A DNA stretch of 64,000 nucleotides, taken from the NCBI GenBank assembly GCA_014529385.2, contig CM043950.1, forward strand, positions 67,666,435 to 67,730,434, written 5' to 3'. This document shows positions 36,701-52,300 of this stretch, in pieces. The notes beneath the pieces were generated by a model that searched no databases, was not told where the DNA came from, and saw only the letters and a list, made by a program, of their open reading frames with translations. Position 1 is the stretch's first letter. Each line of letters starts with the position of its first letter. The DNA is from Adiantum capillus-veneris (taxonomy: Eukaryota; Streptophyta; Polypodiopsida; Polypodiales; Pteridaceae). Position numbers and translations under genes: made by a program.

Positions 36701-39700
36701 GTGACGAAGTGACTGAAGAAGAGTGGGAGTACTCTCGGGGTTGCGCGACCAAGGTAAGTTTGCAATGTACGACTAGCAAGTGACTTTATTTATAAACGTT
36801 TGAACGGCCACTCATAATCTTTGTTCATTGTAGTATAAGTCATACACAGCAGCATGGTGTAAAGGTCGACATTTTAGGGTGGAACGAATCGACAAAAAGC
36901 GTTTTACTCAAGATTGTGGAATCATGGCAAAATTTGAACAGTCTAGTCGACGACGTTCCTCTGATGCAGATCCCGTGGTGGCGGAACTCACTTACTTCGG
37001 CACGCTGCAAGAGATTTTGAGGATCGATTACAGAGGATTTTTTGTCGACTTGTTCGACGTGCAATGGTTCAAGATAATCATGGAGGGTCGAAACGCTACT
37101 GTGCGTAGAGGAGAGTCTGGTTTTCTTGAGGTGGATTCTACTAAGAAATGGACTGACCTAAGAGACACTTTCGTACTACCCGAGCATTGTGAACAAGTAA
37201 GTATATAAATAGTTAACATCCCCCTTTTACAAGTTATGTGCTTGAAAGCTCTCATGTAAGTTATGCGGCTCTGGCAGGTAGTATTTCATCCTACAAAGTC
37301 TACATCAAACTGGTGGTACGTCATAGAGGTAGCCCCTCGTAGTGCAAGGACGTATGAAGGCTACCATGTGCCAATCACAACGACATCAATGGAGGAGATC
37401 AGAGAAGATGCTCAATCAGAAGCCGCTGCGGTGGTGCCAGACGAGCATCAAGATGCTACTACTCTATATGGGGTGCATGCAGAGGAGCTACAAAACGAAA
37501 CAGAGGATATGTGTTTAAACGGAGAGCTCTATATAGATATAGGAAGTTATGCTGAGTTATGCGAGGATGAGAGAGAGATCTCTTAAAGCCACAAATATTG
37601 TATTTGAACAATTTTGCTCCGTGCTGTAAAAGCTCTAGCTCTCTAAGTAGCTTCCATGGTGTGTAACGCTCTTTTCTACTCGCGCTCACATCTTTTGATT
37701 GAAAATTCTGAGTTTTCGACTTGCCTCTTCTATCACTCGATTCATTGCGTCATTGTATTTATATGCGTCATTACGTCATTGTATTTAATGGTCTTTGCGT
37801 CATTGTCTACTCTATTCATTCAATATTAAGTTTAAATATTCGTGTGTTTAATGCAGGTATGGATGATGAGGAGTTTCTTTCTTCTTTGTCACCGCAGCAG
37901 AGACAGTGGTACGTGGAGCGTCATCGCTCTGGCGCATCATCGCGCGTTCCTACACCATCCGCATCTCCCTCTCTTTCGGAGCATTCGGCGCGCTCCGAAG
38001 CTTCGGCGTCGACGAGACGAGCGTCACACTCGTCTAGACACCGGCGCTCTAGTGGTGGCGGTGGCGGTGGCGGTTGTTGTGGGGATTCCGCCACCGATGC
38101 CTCCACACCGCCTCGTGTTCGACGAGGCTCTTTACCCTCCCCTTCTTTGCCCGCCCCCACACCAGCCACAGCATCGCCGTCTACGCCAGGTTTTGCACGG
38201 CTGACTGTTCCTAGAAGCTACACACCTCTACCTACTCCGCCAGGAGCCACCCCACTCGACACTCCTCGCTTCAGCGCCCAGACGCCGATGGAGACACCTG
38301 ACGTCCGTACCCCCATCGACACGCCGCTAGAGACCCCTGCCGGGACACCCAGGTTCACGCGTCACCGGCCAGAGGGCTTGCCTTACTCCGTCGACATCAG
38401 CGGCGGCATCATCATGGATGATGACGGCAAGAAGGTGATCTCGCGCATGCGTGGTCTTTGCTCTCAGCTGTTTAGACACTATATACTAAACAAATGGAGT
38501 GAAGTACCAAGTGATTTAAAAAACAGAGTCATCAGCATACTTCATGATGAGTTTCCCGTTCCAACACGGGATCAGCGCTTCAATGAAGACCTGATGAAGA
38601 TTCGAATGCGTGAATACTGCAAACACAAGCGTTCCGAAGTGCAAAAAGCAATCAAGAATGGGTGGAATAGGCCAGATTGGCTGGCCAAAGAAGATTGGAA
38701 GAATGCGAAGAAAGCAGCGCGCGAGAATCCCGACAAGTGGAAGCAACAAAAGGATGCAGCCAGAGCGCGAGTAGAGGCAGGGAGCTCGCACCACTTGGGG
38801 AGCGGTGGATGGGCATCATTTGAGGCCGATTTTGTAAGTCTTTTCACATTGCTCTTTATGCATGTTCGATAGTTTAGGGTTTATGAGTTTTTTAGTTCTA
38901 ACATAATGAAATCTTTGTATGTTTTGACAGTGGTCGATGACAGGACGTGATCCCACACCGTACGAGCGCGAGTACGCAGGCAGGAAGGGCTTAAACGCCC
39001 TGATGGACATTCTCAGTTCTCGCGGCGGCATGGTTAGTATTAGGGTTTACTCTTTTTTATTTTTTGTATTGTTTTATAAATGTCGTTATATGTTTATATT
39101 TACTGAAAACTGTCTTATTGTCTTTTTTTGCAGAATCCGACAGATACGCCGCTTGGACGCGATGAGACGTCTGATTAGACGACGTCAGTTTAGCCGTAGC
39201 TAGATAGCATTAGTTTATGGTTTCTCATAGCTTATGTATCATGAGACGGATTTTATACGTCTTTTTGAACCATGTATATTATTACATTTGTCACCGCAAT
39301 TCCTCTTGCCAATCAATTCTTTATGCCTATGATGTTGTACAATTGTCATTATTACATTTGCCAATCAATTCAGTTTGTCTATGATGTGTACAATTGTCAA
39401 TTTTGCAAACAATGCGTCTTGTGGGTGACTATTTTGGGTCTATTATTTACCTTTGCACTTTTTTTAAAAAGTGAATCAAGTACAATATGGTTGATGGGTG
39501 GCAGGGCATTCAATGCCCTGTCACCAAAAAAATATTCTCTCAGGCGTCGCTATAAGCGTCGCTATTTATGGCTCTGTAGCGTCGCTATATGCGTCGCTAT
39601 ACTCTTCTGTGAGAGCGTCGCTATCTGCGTCGCTATAGGCGTCGCTATATAGCGACGCCTATAGCGACGGCTATAGCGACGCAGATAGCGACGCTCTCGT

Positions 39701-39802
39701 AGCGACGCTTTTAGCGACGGTTATAGCGACGCCGGGGGTTATAAAAACCCAGTGTATTTCCGTCGCTAAGAGCGTCACAAGAGCACACAACCTCTTGTAG
39801 TG
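32075..39802 (+). mobile_element. CACTA (En/Spm) DNA transposon, near full length
   Basis: 7,728 bp bounded by CACTACAAGAGG at 32075 and its complement CCTCTTGTAGTG ending at 39802. A 3-bp target duplication GGC lies at 32072-32074 and 39803-39805. Both ends carry subterminal arrays built on GCGTCGCTATAA. Inside are a six-exon TNP2-type transposase gene and a second three-exon gene on the same strand. An uninterrupted paralogous copy of the target in the same minisatellite (TTGTGGCGCGACCG near 40016) shows the site before insertion. Confidence 0.95.
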
Positions 39803-42800
39803 GGCGCGACCGTTCCACGGTGGCTGACACGTGGTGTAATCATCACGACGACTGCATGGTGCACGGGTGGCGCACAAAAAGGCATCGTGTCACAACACGA
39901 TACGGGGCGTTCCTGAGTACTTTGGATTGGCCGTATCACGTTATGGCGTGACAACAAGCTGTCGCGCCAAAATGCGATAGTGGTGCTTTTGTGGAGTGGC
40001 GGCACCAGTTTCACGTTGTGGCGCGACCGTTCCACGACGGTTGACACGTGGCATAATCATCACGACGACTGCATGATGCACGGCGGTCCCATGATGCACG
40101 TCAATCGATGTCATCAATGTCCTTGGGAGTCCTATAAATATGACTTGCTCCCCCATTTTCCCTTTGTTTGGATGTTGTGCTCTCTCGTCTATCTTCGCTT
40201 TTGAATTTCCGTTATGGACCCCTTCAATGTTGAAGCAGAGGAGGAAGTGCCTTGCTCTGAGGATGCCCCCCAAGACAAACTATCTCATTTTCTATACCGC
40301 ATTGGGCTTCAGTAGCGCGAGACAGAGATCAGGCCAATGTTCAATCCAGATTTTTCTTTCATGAGTGGATTGTCTCGGCTCAACATTACCTATCAAGTTT
40401 TGGGCAGACCTACCAAAAGCCAAACGTCCGGTAGCATTGTCGAGATACAAGGAGTTCGTTTTGTTCACATGAAGGATATCAATTCGGACTCCTCCAAGAA
40501 ACACATATTTTCTAGGAGTTGCCTTAAGCTGCCAGTGCACTTGCGGATAACAGACTACAAGTGTACACTTCATAACTGCAAGTGTTGAGTGGCTGAATAT
40601 TATGCACGTTTTATTTTATATTTGCATTTAATTTTGGATGAGCATGTTGATGCTGCAGAGGCCTCGCTAGAGGATCAGACTGGGGAGGGTCAAGAGCCCA
40701 AGTCTCGGGGAAGCCTTGCCTTGCAGGTTTCAGAGGGAGTCCCGCTTCAGGAGGGTGCTTTGCCTACTAGTGTTCTACCTACCCTACCTATTGGTGATTC
40801 GCTGTATGTCATGCTTAACGACATTATGGAGCTTTTTGACCTTTGAGAGGACTATTGCCTTGCCATTGTGGCACATAATCTCGAAGAGGATGATGTTGTC
40901 ATTGACCCTGAGCATGACAAGTATTCTGTTATAGATGCCCATGTAAATGACGATGAGTTCGTTGACCTCGCAAGTGCACTTGTGATGATTTACAATGATG
41001 TTGCTAGGTATGAGCGCACGCTTCCAACAGAAAAGGAGTTCATGGAAGTGCAAAAAAGCTAGGGATTGAAGAAATGGGTAAGGCAGCACTTCTTCATCAT
41101 CTTTGGCCTCAACCTCCAATGCGCCCACTCGAGGTCAGGGCGGCATCAACCTATGGAATGAGGACTTGAGGAAGATGAAAACCAGAAGGTAATCTTTTTT
41201 TTTTTGCCTTACCTTTTTGGTTTCTACTTATCTCATTTCATAACTTTAATTTGTTGCAGTTGGTGGTCTATGATGATACCTTCATTCCTTGCCCTCGTGG
41301 ACGAGGCATGGGAGATTTAGGGAAGAATTCCTCTCTCGGCCAATACTTAAAGAATCTTAAGTATCCGAGTTTTTTGGTCTTCTATTCGTCCTTCTCCAAT
41401 GACAACGCGGAGCTACCCTTGATGACGTTGAAGACACTTTCAAGATATTTAGGAGGGGCCGCCATTAGGTGGAACGCAGATAAAATAATGCTTTTAGAAA
41501 AAAAGGCTGCATTGTATATGTTTGGCCAAGGGCCAGGAATGTATGGTTTGCGTAGTCGCTATTTTTTGACCTAAGCAGCATATGGTTTGGCATGCGGAAT
41601 CACTGACCCTGTGCAATTAGTAGAGTATGACAAGCATGCTATGTTTCGCAATAAACAACCAATTGTGCATCTGCCTGCTGAAGAAATGTCTCTTGTGGTT
41701 GTGGAGGTGGAGACAAATGTACTCTCGATAAACGAACCTGCAGGACTAGGTTGCAAAAGACCAAGGCAAGAAGAAGACGATAACACACAGTAGGCAAAAA
41801 GGCCAGAATATTTTGTAACTTTTCCTGATGAAGATGAAGAATAGAGAAGCTCCAATGTATATTGTCGATGCCAAAAAATAGTACATTTTCTATCAAAACA
41901 ATGAGTACATTATGTTTCTCACTTTTGTGACTGGTTGTCTTCTCTTAGCACACAAAATTATATTGTGTTACAATGTGCTATCTTTAGGAAGTCTAAAACA
42001 ACTTGGCTCGGAGTTCTCCAAGTTCTTCCAATGCGTTCTTTTTGATGTCGCCACTCTGCATGTCGCGATGCCGCAGAAGATGCCTCCCATATTTCCTTCT
42101 TCCGTCGTTTGCTTGCTAATCTCATTGCTTGGCCAATCTGACTGTCTTTGACACATTCCTTTCGGTGTGTTCTATGCATAAGTTTTTGATAATTCCATTG
42201 ATGTAGTTCCTCCAAACTGTTGGCTTTGTTTGCACCACCTCCGTGACGAGTGTGGCTGAAATAGCCAGTACGGGCTTGGTAGCGAGTTTTCTCCATACCT
42301 TGTGTAGACCATATAGCCAAGCTACCATACTTCCTAGAAAACCAAGGCATGTGTTTGCATATGATATGCTGCAAAAAAAACCAGACTATTGTTTATATGT
42401 AAATATATAATCACAAATTTATCATATAAAGTAATATACCATGTAATGAGTTATGTGTTGATTTGTCCATGCAACTATGTAAGACCTGTGGAAGGTCTCC
42501 AGAGCGTCTTGAAACAATGTATAGTGAGTATCTCTCCAAGTATTGAGCTCACAAAACTTGAATATGGAATCCAAACTTTTTCACACGTTTGCTTTGCGAG
42601 TCCTTGCTGCACCATTGTCTGCTTGGTCAACCACTGCATTATGCAGGTTTCTCCACCGGTTGTATCTCAATGTCAACCTTTCCTGAGCACTTTGGATTTT
42701 GCGTTGTTTGCCACTTGTTGGCATCAACAAGAAGAGACGGGCTTTCACACCGCCAATAGACAACTTCTTTGGCACATCTCGACCATTCTTAGACCTCTTC

Positions 42801-45800
42801 TCGTCCTGCTCTATTTTCACATGTCCTGCATGCAAGCCCATATCTGAGAAAACTGTTTCCAATGATAATATAGCCCTTTGTTTTGCTGATGCTGGCCGAG
42901 TGGTCCAAGCAAAACAAATGTACAGAAACATAAGTTTCTCAATGATTCTGCAGAGTGCATGCATCGTGCAAATATGTACTCTGGATAGTGGAATATCCAA
43001 CACTGGGCGGAAGTTAAGGTCCTGCAAGTGCCTGTTCGGTGCTCTCCTCCAATTTCTTATGTCAAGACCAATGACTCCTCCCATGCAATACAAACAAGGG
43101 CTTTTACTTGTTGCTCCTTTTGAGATGTTGTACATACACTTTAGGGTTTTGAGATCTCCAGCCATATGCCACTCTACTGTGTATGAACCCATGCCTAATA
43201 CATCGAGTGTCTTTCCATTTCTCTGTTCGCTTATGACTTCAGGAATACTTGTTTGATGGAAAACCCAGTTAAGAATATCGAAATTCTCTGTAGGCACCTG
43301 AAATGGGAAAACCAAACTAATCAAATGAAACATGTCTAACCATTTTTTAAAGCAAAAACTTGTTGATATCAAACCTTGAATGTGGCTAATAAGAAAATAT
43401 TGTTTTCGGATTGCACGCTAAAGTTTCTAGGGTCGTCTGAAGCAATGCTTTCATCTAATGCTCTATTCATAAGTGTTATTGTGACGCACTCAACCTTTGT
43501 CTCTTTCACTAGCTTGCACTCATCCAATTTAAGCACAAACTTCAAAAATCCATTGCATTCCTCTTGAGAAACCTCGAACAATTGAACAATATATGTCTGC
43601 AAAGCTACTAAATCATAAAATATATTATTGTATTTGTCATAGATCACTTCCTCTGCTGATGGCAATCTGTACATTGCTTCAATGTGAAAAGGAGTACCCA
43701 ATGTTCGAAGCACTTCCTGGTTGACCTCCAGTCTTGTCTTTCGAATGGAGAAAGGGTTTGGCAGCAACGTGTGCTTGAGATTGAACTTCTTACTTTGTTT
43801 CTGCATAGTTCTGTAAACAGAAAATAAAGTAAATGGACTATTTCCAAGTTTTCAAATGCTACACATATCCAATATACCTAAAAATTGCAGACATTTTTTT
43901 TGGCAGGTGAAGACAATTGATTCAAACACCAGACATACCTAAAAATTGCACAATAACCTTCGTTGGATATTCCGGCTTCATCCAGAATTGACTGAACATC
44001 ACGTGTTTGGAGTTGATTTTGTTTCAAAAGAGTGTCAAGTTGCTTAGCAACAATCTTGCAGTAGCCCTTATCGTCTTAAAGTTCGGCGACATCTTTGCGT
44101 TTTAGTATGAGACCATAAGGAATTGAAGAAGTTGGTGTGTTGTTGTCAATATTTGACCGAGGATGTAGCAACGATCTAAGCATAAATATAAAAAGTAAGA
44201 TATAAAACTACAAATGTAAAGATGAATTAAACCTGCTTGAATGATAATCTTACTTGATTGCTTTAACCCTCTTCTTCAAACCCCCAGAACAAACCTTCAG
44301 TTGTTCAATGTCTCGTAAGCGTCGTTCTCTTAACTGAGGACCCAAGACAGTATTTTTTTCTCTGAGATCCTGCGTGAGCTGCGTGATGCTTTCGTCCTTG
44401 CCTTTCAGTTGTTTCTGAGCGCACTCTGTCTCACAGTTTGCTTCAAGAAAAAGTTTTCTTTGTGTGCAAGGTCTCTCTCAAGCTTAAGAATATCACTTCT
44501 GGCCGCCAAATGCTTGGTGTAGCCATATAAACCAGAATAACCGTCTCCTACGTAGTTCAGCAATGACGTTATGTTACTGAACGGTGGAGTTGAGTTGGTG
44601 ATAGGATGCTCAGGATACATCCTGCCATCCACCCAAAGATCGACGCTTTTTTTACCTTGAAGTTTGAAGTTCTCTTTTGAAGATTTGGAAAGGATGCCTC
44701 GCTTATTCTTCTTCTGGACGGGCTCGTATTCTCTGGACAATTCGATATGCATATGATACACATCGTTTTGACACCTCGTCTGAGTTCTGTGTGAAGATGA
44801 TAATGACATTGAGACGACTTGGTGAATGAGAAAGCTCAAAATAGAGGAGAGCGCATGAGTGGAGCAAATGGAAGAGAGCTCAAGGGAAGAGACTGCGTGC
44901 AGGTGGAAAGCAAGAGAGATGCAAAACTGAGGAGAAGAATAACATTCAATTCACCTCATTGAGCGCCAAATCTTAGTTTTAAAAAATCCAAAAGATTGAG
45001 ATAATCGACGTTCAATTCGGAGCCGTCGTATGTTATCATTGTCTGAGCACTTTTTGAGATTTTTAATAAACGTACCCCCCAAATCTGACATCCGAGTTTT
45101 TTTGAAAGTGAATATAAAAAATGAAATTAGGGACTTTTTATTATCTCTCTCTAAGCTGACCTAACATTTCTTACAAGGCCCATTTTTGAGTCCAAACTTT
45201 TCCTAATGTGCAAATAGTAATCAAATATAGTGCTCAAATTGCATCCCACAAGAAAACTACCTGCAAAGATCTGACTATAGTCCAAAAACTTGTAAACATG
45301 CAAAGCATGTTACTAGCTGCAATCTATATCCACATGAGCATATGAAACTCTCACTCGTGAAAGTGTGGATACAAGAACACTAAATCCGTGTACAAACTAA
45401 TGAGAACTTTCAAAAGTGAGAGTAAAAACTCGATCGTTGTCAAAGTGGGAGTCAAATTTGACCATTGAACCATCAAAGAGTAAACTACTGATATGCACAA
45501 AGCATGGCAAGAATCTGGGAGAAATTCGATAGAGTTTGTCTTGAAATTTGAGTAAAATCTCAGAAAGCTCACCAAGACCGCATCATGAACATGAACATAT
45601 ACTCATTGTCTCAGTAGAAAAACCACATATGGTATACAAACTACCAAAAGCTTGGCAATGTAGGTCGATAATGAACAAGGGGCTCTATGGATGATTGTAC
45701 GTGTCATAAAAACCTGTAAACCTGTGAACGTACCACCTAAAAATTATAAGTAGCACACGATGTGTCTGCATATGCATACATAGCATAAAACTTGCACAAA

Positions 45801-46197
45801 ACCATGCTAGAAGTCTCTCTTTGAGGTGACCCACACAGTTATATATGAGCACAACACCTATGCCGCATAATCTACACTAAAAAGGATGCAACCCTTGAGC
45901 AAAACGCCTAGAATTTGGTGAAAGAGTGCATGGTGCACGGAATGCACGTGTCCGTGATGTAGAAGAGTGAAGAGGAGAGACCATGTTGTGCAGGTGGACC
46001 AAGCCTCCAAGACGTGAGGAGATCCTTATTCTTTGGTATATGAAGAATAAGGCTTGTCTGGTGAGTGGGTGACCAAACATCGGACGTCCAACCTCGAGAC
46101 AAGGCACATTGCCTTTACCCCAACAATCTCCCATTTAAAGGAGAATGTGTCAATAAGTGGGTGCTACTAGCTAAGATGTGCACAAATGCGGCACGTG

Positions 46198-46309
<112 letters not shown>

Positions 46310-49300
46310 CAAGATGTGGGTGGAGCAGCTCATAGAAATGTGTGTGTGAGAGAGCCCTTTATTTTTCTATCTAGTAAAGAATAAGGTGTGTAGAAGTGAT
46401 GAGCGGTCAGATGCTGGACGTCCATGCTGGTGTAACACCTTTACCCCAACATTTGGCACACTAGCAAGTAGGTTGAGAAGTGTGTCGGCCAAAATTTAGA
46501 CACATAGAACAATAGGTATCTATGGTCATAGACGTTGTCCAAGAGCCGAACTCACTAATGTGGGAAAGCCACTCCAAAATGGTTTGTCGGAGACGTATGT
46601 TTCTAAAGTGTGTCACCAAAGCAAAAAAAGTCATCATCGAGGAGACTACGTTAGATCCAAGCTACTTTGGATGTGAGCTAGAGGAGATTCAATGTCGCTC
46701 GCTCCCAATCTGTCTCCTGATAAGTCGAGGCAGGGATGACAAGGAGATATTGCTTGAGAAAAACCACTTTGTATGAGTGTGGGAGGAGAGCCAATGGTAA
46801 GGCTACACCGGACGAGAGACAAACCACTTTGTCTTACTCTTGCTAGGTCAGAGAATCTAGCTATTCATGCATTTCCATGCAACCACAATGGAAATTAGAT
46901 AACGATTTAGAGATTTTTCCATTAATCAAGAGTTATTTAGAGGAGAATTTTGACAAGTGTTGGTTGATTTGTAAGAATCATGCACACATGCTTTTAACAG
47001 TAACCATGCACACTATTCAAAAGAAATGAGCATTAACAAAGACAATTGCAACGAGGATTGGATTGCTTGGAGCCGGTCCCCCCTCCAAAGGAATTTTCTA
47101 GTAGAATTCTCTCGATTGGGAGACTCTTTACAATACATATGGTGCTCTTGTGGGGCTCTTTGAGCCAATGAACATGGTGTTGGGGTATAAAGCCCAATGT
47201 GGTCGCCCAGGTCAGTGGGCGGGCCGCCAGGTATGTACACATATTCTTTTGTAAAAACCTAATAAGAACTCACTATGCTCTACACAATACAATAGAGCGA
47301 GTTCACCATATCGTCGTGCTCTTCTTCTTGCACTCTCTCTCGCGTCGCACTTTCGCTCGTACTCCTTCAACTGGTATCAGAGCTCAGATCGAGGCTCGGG
47401 GCAGCACTGCAGGAGGCTAGAGTCACCAACTCAGATTGGAGTGAAATTCGACAGGCGAAGACACGGCCCCAAATCTCATGGGCGAGCCGGAAGGGCTCGG
47501 TGTTGTGATAATTTCATTCTGAGGTCATCTCAGCCACCGTTCGGCTTCGACACAGGTCTGCGCAGGCCATTTTCGACTACGTGGTCTCGGCGGGTGCAGA
47601 TCCGACTCTGCAAATTTGGGGTTTTCGGCCTACGACTGCAGGTGCTGAGGATATCGACACTCCCAGAGTGTTGATTTGTGGCTGTCTACACATCGAAGGA
47701 CGGCTCACAGTTCTTGGAGGCGTGTCACATACGACACGGGCGCATCTACACACAGACTGTAGGCGACATCCACTAGTTCATCAGGTAGCTTGTGTTTGCT
47801 ACTTGATATTCATAATTTCATCCTGACATTGCAGGTACTTCCACATGGGATGTATTGTCAGAGATGATGTATGTTTGTTGAGGGTTTGCTGGCTGTGAGT
47901 CACGCAGCAAACAACCGCCGCAGCGGTTACAACATACAGTGGAAAATTTGTGGATGTATGACTTTGTGGGAAGTCTATGTACTATCAGATTTACTGCAGC
48001 CTTTGTTGAGGGTCGAGTGAGGTTTTATTGAGCTGGGGGATTCTCGAATGTTGAGATCCTTTCGGTGATACAGGTCTTGGAGCGATCGTGGAGCACCCTT
48101 AGATAGGCAGCTAGGATGTATTGACTGTGAGTTAGACAGTTGGGATTGCATCTTTGCTTTATTGCCGTTGAGGCATTGTCGCAGTCTATGCTTACAGGAC
48201 AGTTATAGGACAGTGAGAGACAGTACGGGTGCAGGACAGGTTTACCCGCAGCTTACAGTGTCAGAGAGACAGTGTTTTTTGAGTTGTTTTTAGTACACTA
48301 GAGCCATTTTACAAAGGAGACTCTGCCAAAATTTTTGCAGAATCAGAAGCTTTCTTAGTTCATTTGACAGGTTGATATTGGTTCAGAGGTCAGTTTACAG
48401 GGGAAACTCTGCCGAATTTCTCCCAGGAAAGTAAACTACTGTGAAGCGTAGCTATGGCTGGATCACAGGACACTGCTCCTTACAATATCAAGAAGCTGGA
48501 TGGAACCAATTTCCCATTGTGGAAGAAGCAGATTTGGCACGTGTTGGTACAAAAGAAGCAGATAAAACCTATAAAGCTCAAGGGGATAAAACCAGAAGAT
48601 ATGGACGAAGATGAATGGAGCGAAATGGATGAATTGGCACTTTCTACCATTATGCTGACTTTGGCAGAAAGCGTTTACTTCAATGTAGCAGACGAGATGT
48701 CGGCTTATCAAGCATGGTTGAAGCTGAGTGATCTTTATGAGAAGCAGAGTGCAGCTTCACAGGTATACTGGCTTAAGAAGCTTGTTGATTTGAAGATGAA
48801 AGAAGGGACACCTATGTCCAATCATCTAAATGAATTCAACACAATCTACAGTCAGTTGTCAGCTCAAGGTGTCAAGTTTGATGAACCTGTTAGAGCTATG
48901 TTCCTGTTGATCACATTGCCGGAAAATTGGGACACTTTTCGCACAGCTTTGAGTAATTTTGCACCTCCAGATGGTTTGAACATAGCAGGTGTAGAAGGAA
49001 GTCTGCTTGCTGAAGAAACCAATAGAAAGACAATGTACAAAGGCAAAGGAACAGCCTTAGTTGTCAGGGGAAGGATGTGAGAGGACTCTAGCGGGGCAAC
49101 ATCTTCAAGTGACCTTGATATTCGCACAACATTCAGCTAGAAACTACAGACCAAAGAAAAGTACAAAGGTGGAAAGAGGAATCAGTCTCGTAGCAAGTCC
49201 CGCAGTGCTAAAGGCAAGAGTGACATAGAATGCTACCATTGTGGCAAGAAGGGTCACATGAAAAGAGACTGCAGAGAATGGAAAGCAGAAAAAGGCAAAG

Positions 49301-52300
49301 AGAAAGGTGAAGACCATGGTGAGAAGAACAAGTCCTCAGTGAAGATTCAAGAAATAAATGTGACAAACACTGTTGCAGAGGATGATAGTCTAGTGTCAGG
49401 AGACATCTACTTCTTGAAGAATACAATGGACTCAGCTCTTCTTACAGCATCTGATGGAAATGCACCGAGTGACTGGATTATAGACTCAGGGGCATCACTT
49501 CATGTGTCTCCAAACAAGGAGTGGTTTACTTCTTATGTGACCACTAAAGATCATGTTCGGCTAGGCAATGGGCAGACATGTGAGATCTTAGGTGTTGGAG
49601 ATGTTCAATTGAAGTTTCAGAATGGCTCTTCTTTCATGCTGAAGAATGTGAGACATGTTCCCGCAATTACAAAGAGCTTGATTAGCACAGGTTTACTTGA
49701 TGATGCTGGCTACGTCACCACTTTTGGACAGAACATGTGGAAGATATCCAAGGGTTCTATGACAGTAGCACATGGAGTAAAGTCTGGAGGACTTTACATG
49801 ATTTATGTATCAAATGTCTCTAAAAATAAAATCAATGTAATCGAGCAGCCGAACGTTTCTTTGTGGCATAGCCGGTTAGGACATATGTCCAAGAAGGGAA
49901 TGGAAATCTTGTCTCGTTCTGGTTATTTGCCTGGCTCTATGCTTGTGATGCATGAAGCTTTCCATCTTCATTGCATCACCTAGGTCACAAGGAACACAAA
50001 GATTGTATTGTAACAAGTCTCTTGTAATGGGAGAAATCATAATACAAATGCCTATTGGAGGGGGACCGGCTCCACATAAATCCGGTCCTCAAATGTTTTC
50101 ATGTTCTCTAAATTCTCTCTCTTGCAAAAGTATTGTTCATGACAAGTTAACTAATTGCTATGATTATGTTTCTATATTCAATTATGTTCACCCGCTATTC
50201 TCACAAAGTCATTTCTCAAAAGTACTCTCATTAATTTCCGCTACTCTCAAGTTAAATAGGCCGATTCCATTACATTGGTATCAGAGCATTTGGTTTCTCT
50301 TTTCTTGCTTAAGAAGAGAGGTCCTTAAGTAGCCTATAAATGGTTGATGTTGTTAATTATATTAGGGTAAGTGGAACTGGGATCTATTATCGGTTTTGTT
50401 GAGCCCACTATGCTGGATATGGTGCACACCTCAGGAGCTTTGGACTTAATAATGGAGTCTTTTTAGACTTGCCTACAGCTTTACCATTATTGATCCATAA
50501 GAATTCCAAAAGGAGCTAGCCCTCAGCAACTCTGCTATGCTAGACCTACTCCTCTAGTCTCTATAATTAACCACTTGGAGCCGTGGGTGTAGATACTTAA
50601 GTGCTTATGGAATTTCCCGTCCTCTCTAAGAGGAGAGAGAGCTTAGGAGGCCTCTTGAAGAGACCCCCAAAAGAAGACTCTCTCCCATTAGAGAGGAGGA
50701 ATCCAAGGAGCAAGAAAGCAATGAAAGTTTAAGTTCCTCTAAATATGTGGCTCCACGAAGATTGCGGTTTAGACAATCGCCCACTCCTCCCAAGAGGAAA
50801 AGATCAACACATAGTCCTTTTCCTCGTCACTCCGAAAGGGAAGAGAGAAAACAAAGGAAGAAAATGGCTAGGAAGAGGTCACCCTCTTCTCCTTCTTCTT
50901 CACCTTCCTCCTCTTCCGATGAAAGCTATGGCTATTCTCCTAGAGAATACAAGAGGGGAGGACATCGCAAATCATTTCCTGCATGGTGAAGGTCACAAAA
51001 GCTAAAGAAGTTCAAGGAGGGAAGAAAGAGTATCTCTTTTCTCACCTATGATGGCACCTTTGGTGCTACCGACAAAGTGTTGGCCTTCATCCAGCAATTT
51101 GATGCGGCCTTTGGAGACGAGGGCTTCACAAATTCCTCCAAGCTATGCCATGCAGCTATGCGCTTCCAAAAATCAGCTCGTCAATGGTGGGCTAGCCTTC
51201 GTGGCAATGGTGAAGCCCCAAAGACATGCAAAACTCTACGAGTTTCCATCATGAAGCAATTCCTTGCAAGTGATGCAAAGGACAAAGTGCTTACCAAATG
51301 GCAGAGCTTGAAGATTATCTCTCATGAGTCTATCCACAAGTATGTAGACAAGTTTTGGGATTTACATCTCAAGGCTATTGTCTTTCAAAAGATAGACTTT
51401 GTCGAGCAAAGATAGCAATTCTGTGCGGGATTACCTGAAGAGATGGCCGAATACATCAACTCTCAACGGCCTGATACTATAAGCGAAGTAATCCATTACA
51501 CCATGGTTGCTTCACGCATCAATTTCCATCAAGGGACTAGATGTAATGTCAAGCCCATGGAAAACAAAGACAAAAATGATGCAAAGGGGAAAACCAATGT
51601 TCAAAATTCTTCCCAAGGCACTTCCAACAACAACAACAATCAGTCCAAGGAGAAGGGAGTTCATAAAGGTAAAAACAAACTCTCACATGAAGAGCTTGAA
51701 GCTTTTTGCAAGGACCATAAGTGTTTCAAAGTGTGGGGAGCAAGGACATGGCTATTGTTCTTGCCCCAAGAAGAATACTCGCAATGAGACTCCCAGGGCT
51801 TCCACCATCGAAGCTCCAAAAGAGGATGCTCATTGCAAAGGATCATCACTTTCCTATTCTTGGGGAAAGGTAAGAGAGCATGATGCCTTCATCTTGTTTG
51901 ACCCTGGCTCTACTCACAACTTCATATCAACGGAGTTGGCCACCAAGTTTGGCATTCACGCTTTCAAGATGGGAGATATGGTAATGACTAACGCATCTTT
52001 CAAGGGACAGCAAGCCTCCGTTACTCCCTTGATTGGGAAGTTGAGGCTTCATGTCCAAAGCTATGTTGACAAAGAAAACTTCTTCCCTCTCCAACATGAG
52101 AATGCTATCCTAGGGGCGCCATGGTTTGATCGCATGGCTGCCAACATGAAGTTCCCTGAAAGGCGAATCTACTTCACCTACAGGGGAAAGAACATGTATA
52201 TAGATGCTAGTGAGCGTGGTCGCACTATTCCACTTGTAAATCCTCTTACTTTTAATAAGTCAATGAAGAGCTGCGTACATGATTTTTGTCAAAGAGTCTC